DNA of 64,000 bases from Pseudomonas capeferrum (GTDB lineage: Bacteria > Pseudomonadota > Gammaproteobacteria > Pseudomonadales > Pseudomonadaceae), in the NCBI RefSeq assembly GCF_000731675.1, contig NZ_JMIT01000002.1, forward strand, positions 595,456-659,455, read 5' to 3'. Numbering within the stretch: position 1 is the first letter of the stretch; every line of letters begins with the position of its first letter. The position numbers and the translations under genes were made by a program. The notes under the pieces are model-generated. The model saw nothing but the letters and a program-made list of their open reading frames with translations, ran no database searches and was not told the origin of the DNA. Positions 1 to 7,595 of the stretch are shown here, one piece after another.

Positions 1-368
1 GGCGACAGCACGGCCGCCAGGGCGAAGGCGACTGCCAGCGGGATGCTGGGCAGCAGCCAGTGAATGAAGTAACCAGCGCCCACCACGGTGAACAGCACCA
101 GGCCCACGGCCAGCGCCACCACTGGGCCACGAATGCGCCACAGCTCGCGCTTGGGAATGCGCCAGCCGTCGGCAAACAGCAGCGGTGGCAGGAACAGGAA
201 AAGGAACAGTTCAGGGTCAAGGGCCACGTGCAGGCCCAGGGTCGGCCAGGCTAACAAGGCACCGGCGGCGATCTGCACCAAGGGCAGCGGCAGCGGAATG
301 ATTCGGCCGACCAGTTTTGACACGCTTACCAGCGTCAGCAGGATGAGGACGGTATAGGCTGACTGCAT
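1..368 (-). CDS. Na+/H+ antiporter, N-terminal part (cut by window edge)
   Basis: The minus strand from the ATG at 368 is open to the window edge and encodes about 122 residues beginning MQSAYTVLILLTLVSVSKLV. The product is strongly hydrophobic, with several membrane-spanning stretches and a PLPLPLVQIAAGALLAWP segment of the kind found in the first helices of CPA1-type Na+/H+ antiporters. It would act in the inner membrane exchanging Na+ (or K+) for protons. The C-terminal part lies outside the window, so substrate and full length cannot be judged. It is transcribed away from the ArsC-like gene, with about 360 bases between them. The family call is inferred from the N-terminus alone. Confidence 0.6.
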   Translation of the reverse strand, partial: MQSAYTVLILLTLVSVSKLVGRIIPLPLPLVQIAAGALLAWPTLGLHVALDPELFLFLFLPPLLFADGWRIPKRELWRIRGPVVALAVGLVLFTVVGAGYFIHWLLPSIPLAVAFALAAVLS

Positions 369-731
369 CGGTGAAAGCTTCCTTTATGAATCAATAACTA
401 CAGCGGGGTGAAACATCGCCATTGAAACAATATGTTAGCGGCGAGTGGGGATTCTGGACCGCTGCACCATAGTCGCAAGTGGCACATGAATATGTAACAC
501 AATGCTGCGTGTGTTTGCGCGATGGGGGCATGGCGGCAGAGCTCTGGCGCCTGTGAGATCGAGCGCCGCGCGGGCGGCGCTCGATTTCATAGGCGCCAAA
601 AAACCCGAACCTTACCCTATACCCCCCATTCGCCCACACCCCGTGGCGCTCACCACATCGTTCACGCATAATCCCGCGACTGACATTCGAAAATGGAGAG
701 ATTGGGGCAGCCTGTGGCCTCAATGTACACA
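369..731. other. Intergenic region between divergent antiporter and ArsC-like genes
   Basis: This non-coding gap of about 360 bases separates two divergently transcribed genes, so it must hold promoters for both. The only recognisable structure is the long palindromic repeat at 545-598, listed separately. I could not place convincing -10/-35 boxes. A purine-rich ggagag stretch lies at 694-699, too far from the chosen start at 732 to be its ribosome site. Confidence 0.5.
545..598. repeat. Palindromic repeat, GATCGAGCGCCGC family
   Basis: A 54-base hairpin. Outer arms TGGCGCCT and AGGCGCCA enclose GATCGAGCGCCGC, a short GC spacer, and GCGGCGCTCGAT. The same core recurs at 37154-37187, 53544-53577 and in both arms of the foldback at 18549-18772. 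All copies lie between genes. This is the pattern of a dispersed REP-type repeat. Confidence 0.8.
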
Positions 732-1079
732 ATGACCTACACGCTCTACGGCATCAAAGCCTGCGACACCATGAAAAAGGCGCGCACCTGGCTCGAAGAC
801 AAAGCCATCGGCTACGAATTCCACGACTACAAGACCCAAGGCATCGACCGTGACAGCCTGAACCGCTGGTGCGACGAACACGGCTGGGAAGTCATCCTCA
901 ACCGTGCCGGCACCACCTTCCGCAAGCTCGACGACGCCAGCAAGGCCGACATCGACCAAGCCAAGGCCGTCGAACTGATGCTGGCCCAGCCGTCGATGAT
1001 CAAGCGTCCGGTACTCGACCTTGGCACGCGCACATTGGTCGGCTTCAAGCCGGACCTGTACGCCGCCGCACTGGCCTGA
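732..1079 (+). CDS. ArsC/Spx-like thioredoxin-fold protein, YffB family
   Basis: A 115-residue protein beginning MTYTLYGIKACDTMKKARTW. The YGIKxCDTMKKA stretch with one N-terminal cysteine (residue 11), the later NRAGTTFRKLD and the IKRPVLD segment match E. coli YffB, an ArsC-fold protein whose true substrate is unsettled; members are often mislabelled arsenate reductase. The frame is open upstream to ATGs at 723 and 693; I prefer 732 because homologues begin just before LYGIK, though 723 is possible. It lies 42 bases before dapD in the same direction. In E. coli the yffB gene sits next to dapE, so association with lysine/DAP genes is recurrent. Confidence 0.8.
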   Translation: MTYTLYGIKACDTMKKARTWLEDKAIGYEFHDYKTQGIDRDSLNRWCDEHGWEVILNRAGTTFRKLDDASKADIDQAKAVELMLAQPSMIKRPVLDLGTRTLVGFKPDLYAAALA

Positions 1080-1121
1080 GCCCATCACCGCTCAATACCC
1101 TATTTCGCACGAGGTAATCAC

Positions 1122-2156
1122 ATGTCCAATACTCTGTTCAGCCTGGCCTTCGGTGTCGGCTCCCAGAACCGCCAGGGTACCTGGCTGGAAGTCTTCTACG
1201 CCCAACCTCTGGTCAACCCAAGCGCCGACCTGATCGCCGCCGTTGCCCCGATCCTGGGCTACGAAGGCGGTAACCAGGCCATTGCGTTCAGCAACGGGCA
1301 AGCAGCGCAACTGGCCGAAGCCGTGAAAGGTGTCGATGCCACCCAGGCCGCCCTGCTGACCCGCCTGGCCGAAAGCCACAAGCCGCTGGTCGCCACCTTG
1401 CTGGCCGAAGACGCAGCGCTGACCTCGACCCCAGAGGCCTACCTCAAGCTGCACCTGCTGTCGCACCGCCTGGTCAAGCCGCACGGCGTGAGCCTGGCCG
1501 GCATCTTCCCGCTGCTGCCGAACGTTGCCTGGACCAACCTGGGCGCCGTCGACCTGGCCGAGCTGGCCCAACTGCAACTGGAAGCGCGCCTGAAGGGCGA
1601 GCTGCTGGAAGTGTTCTCGGTAGACAAGTTCCCGAAAATGACCGACTACGTGGTCCCGGCCGGCGTGCGCATCGCCGACACCGCCCGTGTGCGCCTGGGC
1701 GCCTACATCGGCGAAGGCACCACCATCATGCACGAAGGCTTCGTCAACTTTAACGCCGGCACCGAAGGCCCGGGCATGATCGAAGGCCGCGTGTCGGCAG
1801 GCGTGTTCGTCGGCAAGGGTTCGGACCTGGGCGGCGGCTGCTCGACCATGGGCACCCTGTCCGGCGGCGGCAACATCGTCATCAAAGTTGGCGAAGGCTG
1901 CCTGATCGGCGCCAACGCCGGTATCGGCATCCCGCTGGGCGACCGCAACACCGTCGAAGCCGGCCTGTACATCACTGCCGGCACCAAGGTGAACCTGCTG
2001 GACGAGCACAACGAGCTGGTCAAAGTGGTCAAGGCCCGCGACCTGGCCGGCCAGACCGACCTGCTGTTCCGCCGCAACTCGCTGAACGGCGCTGTGGAGT
2101 GCAAGACCCACAAGTCGGCCATCGAGCTGAACGAGGCGCTGCACGCCCATAACTGA
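1122..2156 (+). CDS. dapD: 2,3,4,5-tetrahydropyridine-2,6-dicarboxylate N-succinyltransferase
   Basis: DapD uses succinyl-CoA to succinylate tetrahydrodipicolinate in the succinylase branch of lysine and meso-diaminopimelate synthesis, in the cytoplasm. The 344-residue product begins MSNTLFSLAFGVGSQNRQGT, the long pseudomonad form, which has a larger N-terminal domain than E. coli DapD. The C-terminal half carries hexapeptide-type turns (for example GAYIGEGT, GRVSAGVFVGKG, GEGCLIGANAGIGIPLG) that build the left-handed beta-helix. A GAGG ribosome site lies 11 bases before the ATG. A strong terminator follows at 2186-2215. DapE, a later step of the same branch, is encoded 5.4 kb downstream. Confidence 0.95.
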   Translation: MSNTLFSLAFGVGSQNRQGTWLEVFYAQPLVNPSADLIAAVAPILGYEGGNQAIAFSNGQAAQLAEAVKGVDATQAALLTRLAESHKPLVATLLAEDAALTSTPEAYLKLHLLSHRLVKPHGVSLAGIFPLLPNVAWTNLGAVDLAELAQLQLEARLKGELLEVFSVDKFPKMTDYVVPAGVRIADTARVRLGAYIGEGTTIMHEGFVNFNAGTEGPGMIEGRVSAGVFVGKGSDLGGGCSTMGTLSGGGNIVIKVGEGCLIGANAGIGIPLGDRNTVEAGLYITAGTKVNLLDEHNELVKVVKARDLAGQTDLLFRRNSLNGAVECKTHKSAIELNEALHAHN

Positions 2157-2185
2157 GAACCTTCCACGGTTTGAAGTGATAAGAT

Positions 2186-2215
2186 CGGGTCTGGCGTAAT
2201 GCCAGACCCGTTTTT
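2186..2215 (+). terminator. Rho-independent terminator after dapD
   Basis: Perfect 10-bp stem CGGGTCTGGC / GCCAGACCCG with a 5-base loop, followed by TTTTT. It lies 30 bases past the dapD stop. An in-frame ATG at 2199 lies inside this hairpin loop, which argues against using it as the start of the next gene. Confidence 0.9.
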
Positions 2216-2234
2216 CATTCCAGGCCCCGCGAAC

Positions 2235-3440
2235 ATGTTCCAGCCCTCCCCCTGGCGTGCCGATTTCCCCGCCATCGACGCCCTGCAACGGCAGCACCAG
2301 ACCTACCTGGACAGCGCCGCCACCAGCCAGAAACCGCAAGCCCTGCTCGATGCCCTGAGCTATTACTACGGCCATGGCGCGGCCAACGTGCACCGTGCCC
2401 AGCACTTGCCCGGCGCACTGGCGACCCAGGCGTTCGAAACCAGCCGCGACAAGGTTGCCGCCTGGCTCAATGCCGCCGACTCGCAGCAGATCATCTTCAC
2501 CCACGGCGCCACCTCGGCCTTGAACCTGCTGGCCTACGGCCTGGAACACCGCTTCGAAGCCGGCGACGAAATCGCCGTCAGCGCCCTGGAGCACCATGCC
2601 AACCTGCTACCCTGGCAACAGCTGGCCCGGCGACGCAACCTGCGCCTGGTGATTCTGCCGCTGGACGTGCAGGGACGTATCGACCTCGACCAGGCACTGC
2701 AACTGATCGGGCCACGCACGCGGGTACTGGCGGTCAGCCAGCTGTCCAACGTGCTCGGCACCTGGCAACCGCTGCCAGCCTTGCTGGCCCACGCCCGGGC
2801 GCAAGGCGCGCTGACCGTGGTCGATGGCGCCCAAGGCGTGGTGCACGGCCGTCATGATGTGCAGCAGTTGGCCTGCGATTACTACGTGTTTTCCAGCCAC
2901 AAGCTGTACGGCCCGGAAGGTGTCGGCGTGCTCTACGGCCGCAGCCAGGCGCTGGCGTTGCTACGTCACTGGCAATTTGGCGGTGAAATGGTGCAACTGG
3001 CCGAGTACCAGAGCGCCAGCTTCCGCCCCGCGCCACTGGGGTTTGAAGCCGGAACCCCGCCCATCGCAGGTGTTATCGGCCTGGGTGCGACACTCGATTA
3101 CCTGGCCAGCCTCGATGCCCATGCGGTCGAACGGCATGAGTCCAGCTTGCACCAGCACTTGCTGCGTGGCCTGGCCGACCGCGATGGCATCCGGGTGCTC
3201 GGTGCACCGCAGGCGGCGTTGGCCAGCTTCGTCATCGAGGGGGTGCATAACGCAGACATCGCCCACCTGCTGACCGAACAAGGCATCGCCGTACGTGCCG
3301 GTCATCATTGCGCTATGCCGCTGCTCAAGGGGCTGGGGCTGGAGGGGGCGATTCGAGTGTCGCTGGGGCTGTATAACGACAGCGATGACCTGCAGCGCTT
3401 CTTCGAGGCGCTGGATCAAGGGCTGGAGTTGTTGCGATGA
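2235..3440 (+). CDS. csdA: Cysteine desulfurase, CsdA/SufS (class II) type
   Basis: This PLP enzyme removes sulfur from L-cysteine, forming a protein persulfide for Fe-S cluster or other sulfur transfer. The 401-residue product shows the PLP lysine in SSHKLYGPEG (K223) and the persulfide cysteine in RAGHHCAMPL (C359). The start at 2235 is chosen over an in-frame ATG at 2199 because the latter falls in the dapD terminator loop and would add 12 atypical residues. Its stop overlaps the start of the SufE-like gene, so the pair is translationally coupled as in E. coli csdA-csdE. The symbol follows this pairing; a SufS assignment cannot be excluded. Confidence 0.88.
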   Translation: MFQPSPWRADFPAIDALQRQHQTYLDSAATSQKPQALLDALSYYYGHGAANVHRAQHLPGALATQAFETSRDKVAAWLNAADSQQIIFTHGATSALNLLAYGLEHRFEAGDEIAVSALEHHANLLPWQQLARRRNLRLVILPLDVQGRIDLDQALQLIGPRTRVLAVSQLSNVLGTWQPLPALLAHARAQGALTVVDGAQGVVHGRHDVQQLACDYYVFSSHKLYGPEGVGVLYGRSQALALLRHWQFGGEMVQLAEYQSASFRPAPLGFEAGTPPIAGVIGLGATLDYLASLDAHAVERHESSLHQHLLRGLADRDGIRVLGAPQAALASFVIEGVHNADIAHLLTEQGIAVRAGHHCAMPLLKGLGLEGAIRVSLGLYNDSDDLQRFFEALDQGLELLR

Positions 3441-3847
3441 ATGTGCCGACACCTGCCCGCGAAGCACTGGAACAGTTTGAACAGGCCCGTGGCTGGGAAC
3501 AACGTGCACGGCTGCTGATGCAGTGGGGTGATCGGCTTGAGCCGCTGAGCGATGCGGACAAATGCGAGCGCAACCGCGTGCATGGCTGTGAAAGCCTGGT
3601 ATGGCTGGTGGCTGAGCAGCACGACGGCCAGTGGCAGTTCAAGGCCAGCAGCGATGCACGGTTGTTGCGCGGGCTGCTGGCGTTGCTGCTGGTGCGGGTG
3701 CAGGGCTTGGCCAGCAGCGAGCTGGCTGAACTGGATCTGCGGGCCTGGTTCCACCAGCTAGGGCTAGAACGGCAGCTGTCACCCTCGCGCAGCAATGGGC
3801 TGCATGCGGTGTTGCAGCGCATGGCCGAGCTGGTTTCTGTCAGTTGA
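3437..3847 (+). CDS. csdE: SufE/CsdE-like sulfur acceptor protein
   Basis: A 136-residue SufE-family protein that accepts persulfide sulfur from its partner desulfurase. The motif CERNRVHGCESLVWLV carries the acceptor cysteine (C51); homologues have V.GC.S.VW here. The ATG overlaps the csdA stop by four bases. In E. coli, CsdA-CsdE pass sulfur to CsdL (TcdA); tcdA is encoded just beyond, convergent on the minus strand, with a REP inverted pair between. The cluster is therefore conserved but split into two transcripts. Confidence 0.87.
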   Translation: MNVPTPAREALEQFEQARGWEQRARLLMQWGDRLEPLSDADKCERNRVHGCESLVWLVAEQHDGQWQFKASSDARLLRGLLALLLVRVQGLASSELAELDLRAWFHQLGLERQLSPSRSNGLHAVLQRMAELVSVS

Positions 3848-3862
3848 ATCGGCGTTGGATGC

Positions 3863-3944
3863 TTCGCGGGGCAAGCCCGCTCCCACAAGAACCCGCTCAT
3901 CAATGAGTTAACGGGCTACTGTGGGAGTGGGCTTGCCCCGCGAA
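3863..3944. repeat. Inverted pair of REP elements between convergent genes
   Basis: A REP core (TTCGCGGGGCAAGCCCGC plus TCCCAC, 3863-3886) faces its inverted copy at 3921-3944 with one mismatch and a 34-base spacer. It lies between the convergent csdE and tcdA genes, so it may act as a bidirectional terminator or RNA-stabilising structure. This is the common REP type of P. putida genomes. Confidence 0.85.
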
Positions 3945-3967
3945 AAATGCTGCACAGATCGTGCGCC

Positions 3968-4777
3968 TTACTCGGGCTTGACCCGCTCCGAAGGCCGCCG
4001 GGCACCTGCCACCAGCTTTTCCACGGCCTTGCTCGCCGCCACCATGGCAAAGGTCGCAGTCACCATCATCACCGCGCCAAACCCGCCCGAGCAGTCCAGG
4101 CGCACGCCTTCACCGACGAAGCTCTTCTGCAGGCAAACGCTGCCATCCCCCTTGGGGTAGCGCAGCTGCTCGCTGGAAAACACACACGGCACACCGTAGT
4201 TGCGGCTGACATTGCGCGAGAAGTTGTAGTCGCGGCGCAAGGTCGAGCGTACCCGCGAGGCCAGCGGGTCGTTGAAGGTCTTGTTGAGGTCACCGACCTG
4301 GATCTGCGTCGGGTCGATCTGCCCACCTGCGCCACCGGTGGTGACGATGGCGATCTTGCGGCGCTTGCACCAGGCGATCAGTGCGGCCTTGGCCATGACA
4401 CTGTCGATACAGTCGATGACACAGTCGAGCCCTTCGGTGATGTACTCGGCCATGGTTTCGCGGGTCACGAAGTCAGCTACCGCATGCACCGTACACGCCG
4501 GGTTGATCGCCCGCAGGCGCTCGGCCATGACTTCGACCTTGGGCCTGCCCACCTGCCCTTCCAGGGCATGGGCCTGGCGGTTGGTATTGCTCACGCAGAC
4601 ATCGTCGAGGTCGAACAGGGTAATTTCGCCCACGCCACTGCGGGCCAATGCCTCGGCCGCCCAGGAGCCGACCCCGCCGATACCGACGACCGCCACATGG
4701 GCGAACTTCAGCCGTTGCAGGCCATCGTCGCCGTACAACCGGGCAACGCCGGCAAAGCGTGGATCTTCTGTGCTCAT
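3968..4777 (-). CDS. tcdA: tRNA threonylcarbamoyladenosine dehydratase (TcdA/CsdL)
   Basis: TcdA cyclises t6A37 of tRNAs to ct6A in an ATP-dependent step and belongs to the E1/ThiF/MoeB superfamily. The 269-residue product begins MSTEDPRFAGVARLYGDDGL and carries the nucleotide-binding loop VVGIGGVGSWAAEALARSG, then LFDLDDVCVSNTNRQ and GRPKVEVMAERLRAINP, all diagnostic. The frame is open 19 codons further upstream, but the start at 4777 gives the family N-terminus and is preceded by ggggtag. It converges on csdA-csdE, whose sulfur pathway serves this enzyme in E. coli. Confidence 0.92.
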   Translation of the reverse strand: MSTEDPRFAGVARLYGDDGLQRLKFAHVAVVGIGGVGSWAAEALARSGVGEITLFDLDDVCVSNTNRQAHALEGQVGRPKVEVMAERLRAINPACTVHAVADFVTRETMAEYITEGLDCVIDCIDSVMAKAALIAWCKRRKIAIVTTGGAGGQIDPTQIQVGDLNKTFNDPLASRVRSTLRRDYNFSRNVSRNYGVPCVFSSEQLRYPKGDGSVCLQKSFVGEGVRLDCSGGFGAVMMVTATFAMVAASKAVEKLVAGARRPSERVKPE

Positions 4778-4910
4778 CTTGCTACCCCGAAGCTCATACC
4801 CCAAAAAACGGCGCGCATTATATGCCAATGGCACCCGTAGCCTCCATCGTTAGGAAAGTGCCTACCAATCCTGCTTTAATATTCACTCAATTCGACAGAC
4901 TTGGACGACA

Positions 4911-7502
4911 ATGTCATCACGCAAATTCGGCCTCAACCTGGTCGTGGTCCTGGCCATCGCTGCGCTATTTACCGGGTTCTGGGCGCTGATCAACCGCCCG
5001 GTGTCCGCGCCTGCCTGGCCGGAACAGATCTCCGGCTTCTCGTATTCGCCGTTCCGTCTGGGCGAAAGCCCGCAAAAGGGCCAATACCCCAACGACGACG
5101 AGATGCGCCAGGACCTGGAGCAGATGAGCAAGCTGACCGACAGCATCCGCATCTACACCGTAGAGGGCACCCAGGCCGATATCCCGCGCCTGGCCGAAGA
5201 ATTCGGCCTGCGGGTGACCTTGGGCATCTGGATCAGCCCGGACCTTGAGCGCAACGAGCGTGAAATCGCCAGCGCCATCGAACTGGCCAACACCTCGCGC
5301 AGTGTGGTGCGGGTAGTGGTGGGCAACGAGGCGCTGTTCCGCGAAGAAGTCACCCCGCAAGCCTTGATCCAGTACCTGGACCGGGTACGCGCGGCGGTCA
5401 AGGTGCCGGTCACCACCAGTGAGCAATGGCATATCTGGAAGGAAAACCCGGAGCTGGCCAAGCACGTCGACCTGATCGCCGCGCACATCCTGCCTTACTG
5501 GGAATTCGTGCCGATGAAAGACTCGGTGGAATTCGTGCTCGACCGCGCCCGCGAGCTCAAGCAGCAGTTCCCACGCAAGCCACTGCTGCTGTCGGAAGTC
5601 GGCTGGCCGAGCAACGGCCGTATGCGCGGCGGTGCCGATGCCACCCAGGCCGACCAGGCCATCTACCTGCGCACCTTGGTCAACACCCTCAACCGCCGCG
5701 GCTACAACTACTTTGTCATCGAGGCCTACGACCAGCCTTGGAAGGCCAGCGACGAAGGTTCGGTTGGCGCCTACTGGGGTGTGTTCAACGCCGAACGCCA
5801 GCAGAAGTTCAACTTCGATGGCCCCGTGGTCGCCATCCCGCAGTGGCGGGCCCTGGCCGTGGCGTCGGTGGTACTGGCGATGATTGCCCTGGCCGTGCTG
5901 CTGATCGATGGTTCGGCCTTGCGCCAGCGTGGCCGCACCTTCCTGACTTTCATCACCTTCCTGTGTGGGTCGGTGCTGGTGTGGATCGCCTACGACTACA
6001 GCCAGCAATACAGCACCTGGTTCAGCCTGACCGTCGGCGTGCTGCTGGCGCTGGGGGCATTGGGCGTGTTCATCGTGCTGATGACCGAGGCCCACGAACT
6101 GGCGGAAGCGGTATGGATTCACAAGCGACGGCGCGAGTTCCTGCCGGTGCAGGCCGACAGCGCCTACCGGCCCAAGGTATCGGTGCATGTACCGTGTTAC
6201 AACGAGCCGCCCGAGATGGTCAAGCAGACCCTCGACGCCCTGGCCGCGCTGGATTACCCCGACTATGAAGTGCTGGTGATCGACAACAACACCAAGGACC
6301 CGGCCGTGTGGGAGCCGCTCAAGGCGCACTGCGAGAAGCTCGGCGAGCGCTTCAAGTTCTTCCACGTCGCGCCGTTGGCCGGTTTCAAGGGCGGCGCACT
6401 CAACTACCTGCTCCCGCACACCGCCAAGGACGCCGAAGTGATCGCGGTGATCGACTCGGACTACTGCGTCGACCGCAACTGGCTCAAGCACATGGTGCCG
6501 CATTTCGCCGACCCGAAGATCGCCGTGGTGCAGTCGCCGCAGGACTACCGCGACCAGCACGAAAGTGCCTTCAAGAAGCTGTGCTACAGCGAATACAAGG
6601 GCTTTTTCCACATCGGCATGGTGACCCGCAACGACCGTGACGCGATCATCCAGCACGGCACCATGACCATGACCCGCCGCACAGTCCTGGAAGAACTCGG
6701 CTGGGCCGAATGGTGCATCTGCGAGGATGCCGAACTGGGCCTGCGGGTATTCGAGAAAGGCCTGTCGGCCGCCTACGCCCACAACAGCTACGGCAAGGGC
6801 CTGATGCCCGACACCTTCATCGACTTCAAGAAGCAGCGCTTCCGCTGGGCCTATGGCGCCATCCAGATCATCAAGCACCACGCCGGCGCCCTGCTGCGCG
6901 GCAAGGGCAGCGAGCTGACTCGTGGCCAGCGCTACCACTTCCTGGCCGGCTGGCTGCCGTGGGTGGCCGACGGCATGAACATCTTCTTCACCGTCGGCGC
7001 ATTGCTGTGGTCGGCGGCGATGATCATCGTCCCGCACCGGGTCGACCCGCCGCTGATGATTTTCGCCATCCCGCCCCTGGCGCTGTTCTTCTTCAAGGTC
7101 GGCAAGATCATCTTCCTGTACCGCCGGGCGGTCGGGGTCAACCTCAAGGATGCCTTCGCCGCGGCACTGGCGGGGCTGGCGTTGTCGCACACCATCGCCA
7201 AGGCGGTGTTGTACGGGTTCTTCACCAGCAGCATGCCGTTCTTCCGCACGCCGAAGAACGCCGACAGCCACGGGGTGCTGGTGGCCCTCTCCGAAGCACG
7301 TGAAGAGCTGTTCATCATGTTGCTGCTTTGGGGCGCCGCACTGGGCATCTTCCTGGTGCAAGGGCTGCCAAGCTCGGACATGCGCTTCTGGGTGGCGATG
7401 TTGCTGGTGCAGTCGTTGCCGTATCTGGCGGCGTTGGTGATGGCGTTGCTGTCTTCGCTGCCAAAGCCTGCGGACAAGGTTGCACAGCCACAGCAGGCCT
7501 GA
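4911..7502 (+). CDS. GH17-GT2 fusion: membrane beta-glucan synthase / glucanosyltransferase (NdvB-like)
   Basis: An 863-residue inner-membrane enzyme joining two catalytic modules. One N-terminal membrane helix (about 8-27) precedes a periplasmic GH17 domain (about 40-300) with both glutamates visible: VVGNEALF (E140, acid/base) and LLSEVGWPSNG (E229, nucleophile). Membrane helices follow near 310-400. A cytoplasmic GT2 domain has VSVHVPCYNEPPEM, the metal-binding VIDSDYCVD, CEDAELGLRV, and the processive signature QRFRW; more helices end the protein. The architecture matches P. aeruginosa NdvB, linked to cyclic beta-1,3-glucans and biofilm antibiotic tolerance, and related pseudomonad GH17 domains act as transglycosylases. 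It is monocistronic, with a hairpin at 7510-7526 behind it. Confidence 0.88.
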   Translation: MSSRKFGLNLVVVLAIAALFTGFWALINRPVSAPAWPEQISGFSYSPFRLGESPQKGQYPNDDEMRQDLEQMSKLTDSIRIYTVEGTQADIPRLAEEFGLRVTLGIWISPDLERNEREIASAIELANTSRSVVRVVVGNEALFREEVTPQALIQYLDRVRAAVKVPVTTSEQWHIWKENPELAKHVDLIAAHILPYWEFVPMKDSVEFVLDRARELKQQFPRKPLLLSEVGWPSNGRMRGGADATQADQAIYLRTLVNTLNRRGYNYFVIEAYDQPWKASDEGSVGAYWGVFNAERQQKFNFDGPVVAIPQWRALAVASVVLAMIALAVLLIDGSALRQRGRTFLTFITFLCGSVLVWIAYDYSQQYSTWFSLTVGVLLALGALGVFIVLMTEAHELAEAVWIHKRRREFLPVQADSAYRPKVSVHVPCYNEPPEMVKQTLDALAALDYPDYEVLVIDNNTKDPAVWEPLKAHCEKLGERFKFFHVAPLAGFKGGALNYLLPHTAKDAEVIAVIDSDYCVDRNWLKHMVPHFADPKIAVVQSPQDYRDQHESAFKKLCYSEYKGFFHIGMVTRNDRDAIIQHGTMTMTRRTVLEELGWAEWCICEDAELGLRVFEKGLSAAYAHNSYGKGLMPDTFIDFKKQRFRWAYGAIQIIKHHAGALLRGKGSELTRGQRYHFLAGWLPWVADGMNIFFTVGALLWSAAMIIVPHRVDPPLMIFAIPPLALFFFKVGKIIFLYRRAVGVNLKDAFAAALAGLALSHTIAKAVLYGFFTSSMPFFRTPKNADSHGVLVALSEAREELFIMLLLWGAALGIFLVQGLPSSDMRFWVAMLLVQSLPYLAALVMALLSSLPKPADKVAQPQQA

Positions 7503-7509
7503 AAATCCG

Positions 7510-7526
7510 GGGGCGCTTTGCGCCCC
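7510..7526 (+). terminator. Hairpin after the GH17-GT2 gene
   Basis: Perfect 7-bp stem GGGGCGC / GCGCCCC with loop TTT, 8 bases past the stop. No U-tract follows directly, so termination may be partial. TATAAG at 7545-7550 could be a -10 element for dapE, but no clear -35 is visible. Confidence 0.5.
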
Positions 7527-7595
7527 ATCGGCCCGCTTGTTTGATATAAGATAACGCCCCTCGTTTTTCCGCCTTGCCTTGCCCCGGAGTTCCCC

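Noticed and set aside
732..1079. Arsenate reductase
   Set aside because: The ArsC fold and one cysteine are present, but the protein matches the YffB subgroup, and no arsR or arsB genes adjoin. An arsenic resistance role is unsupported.
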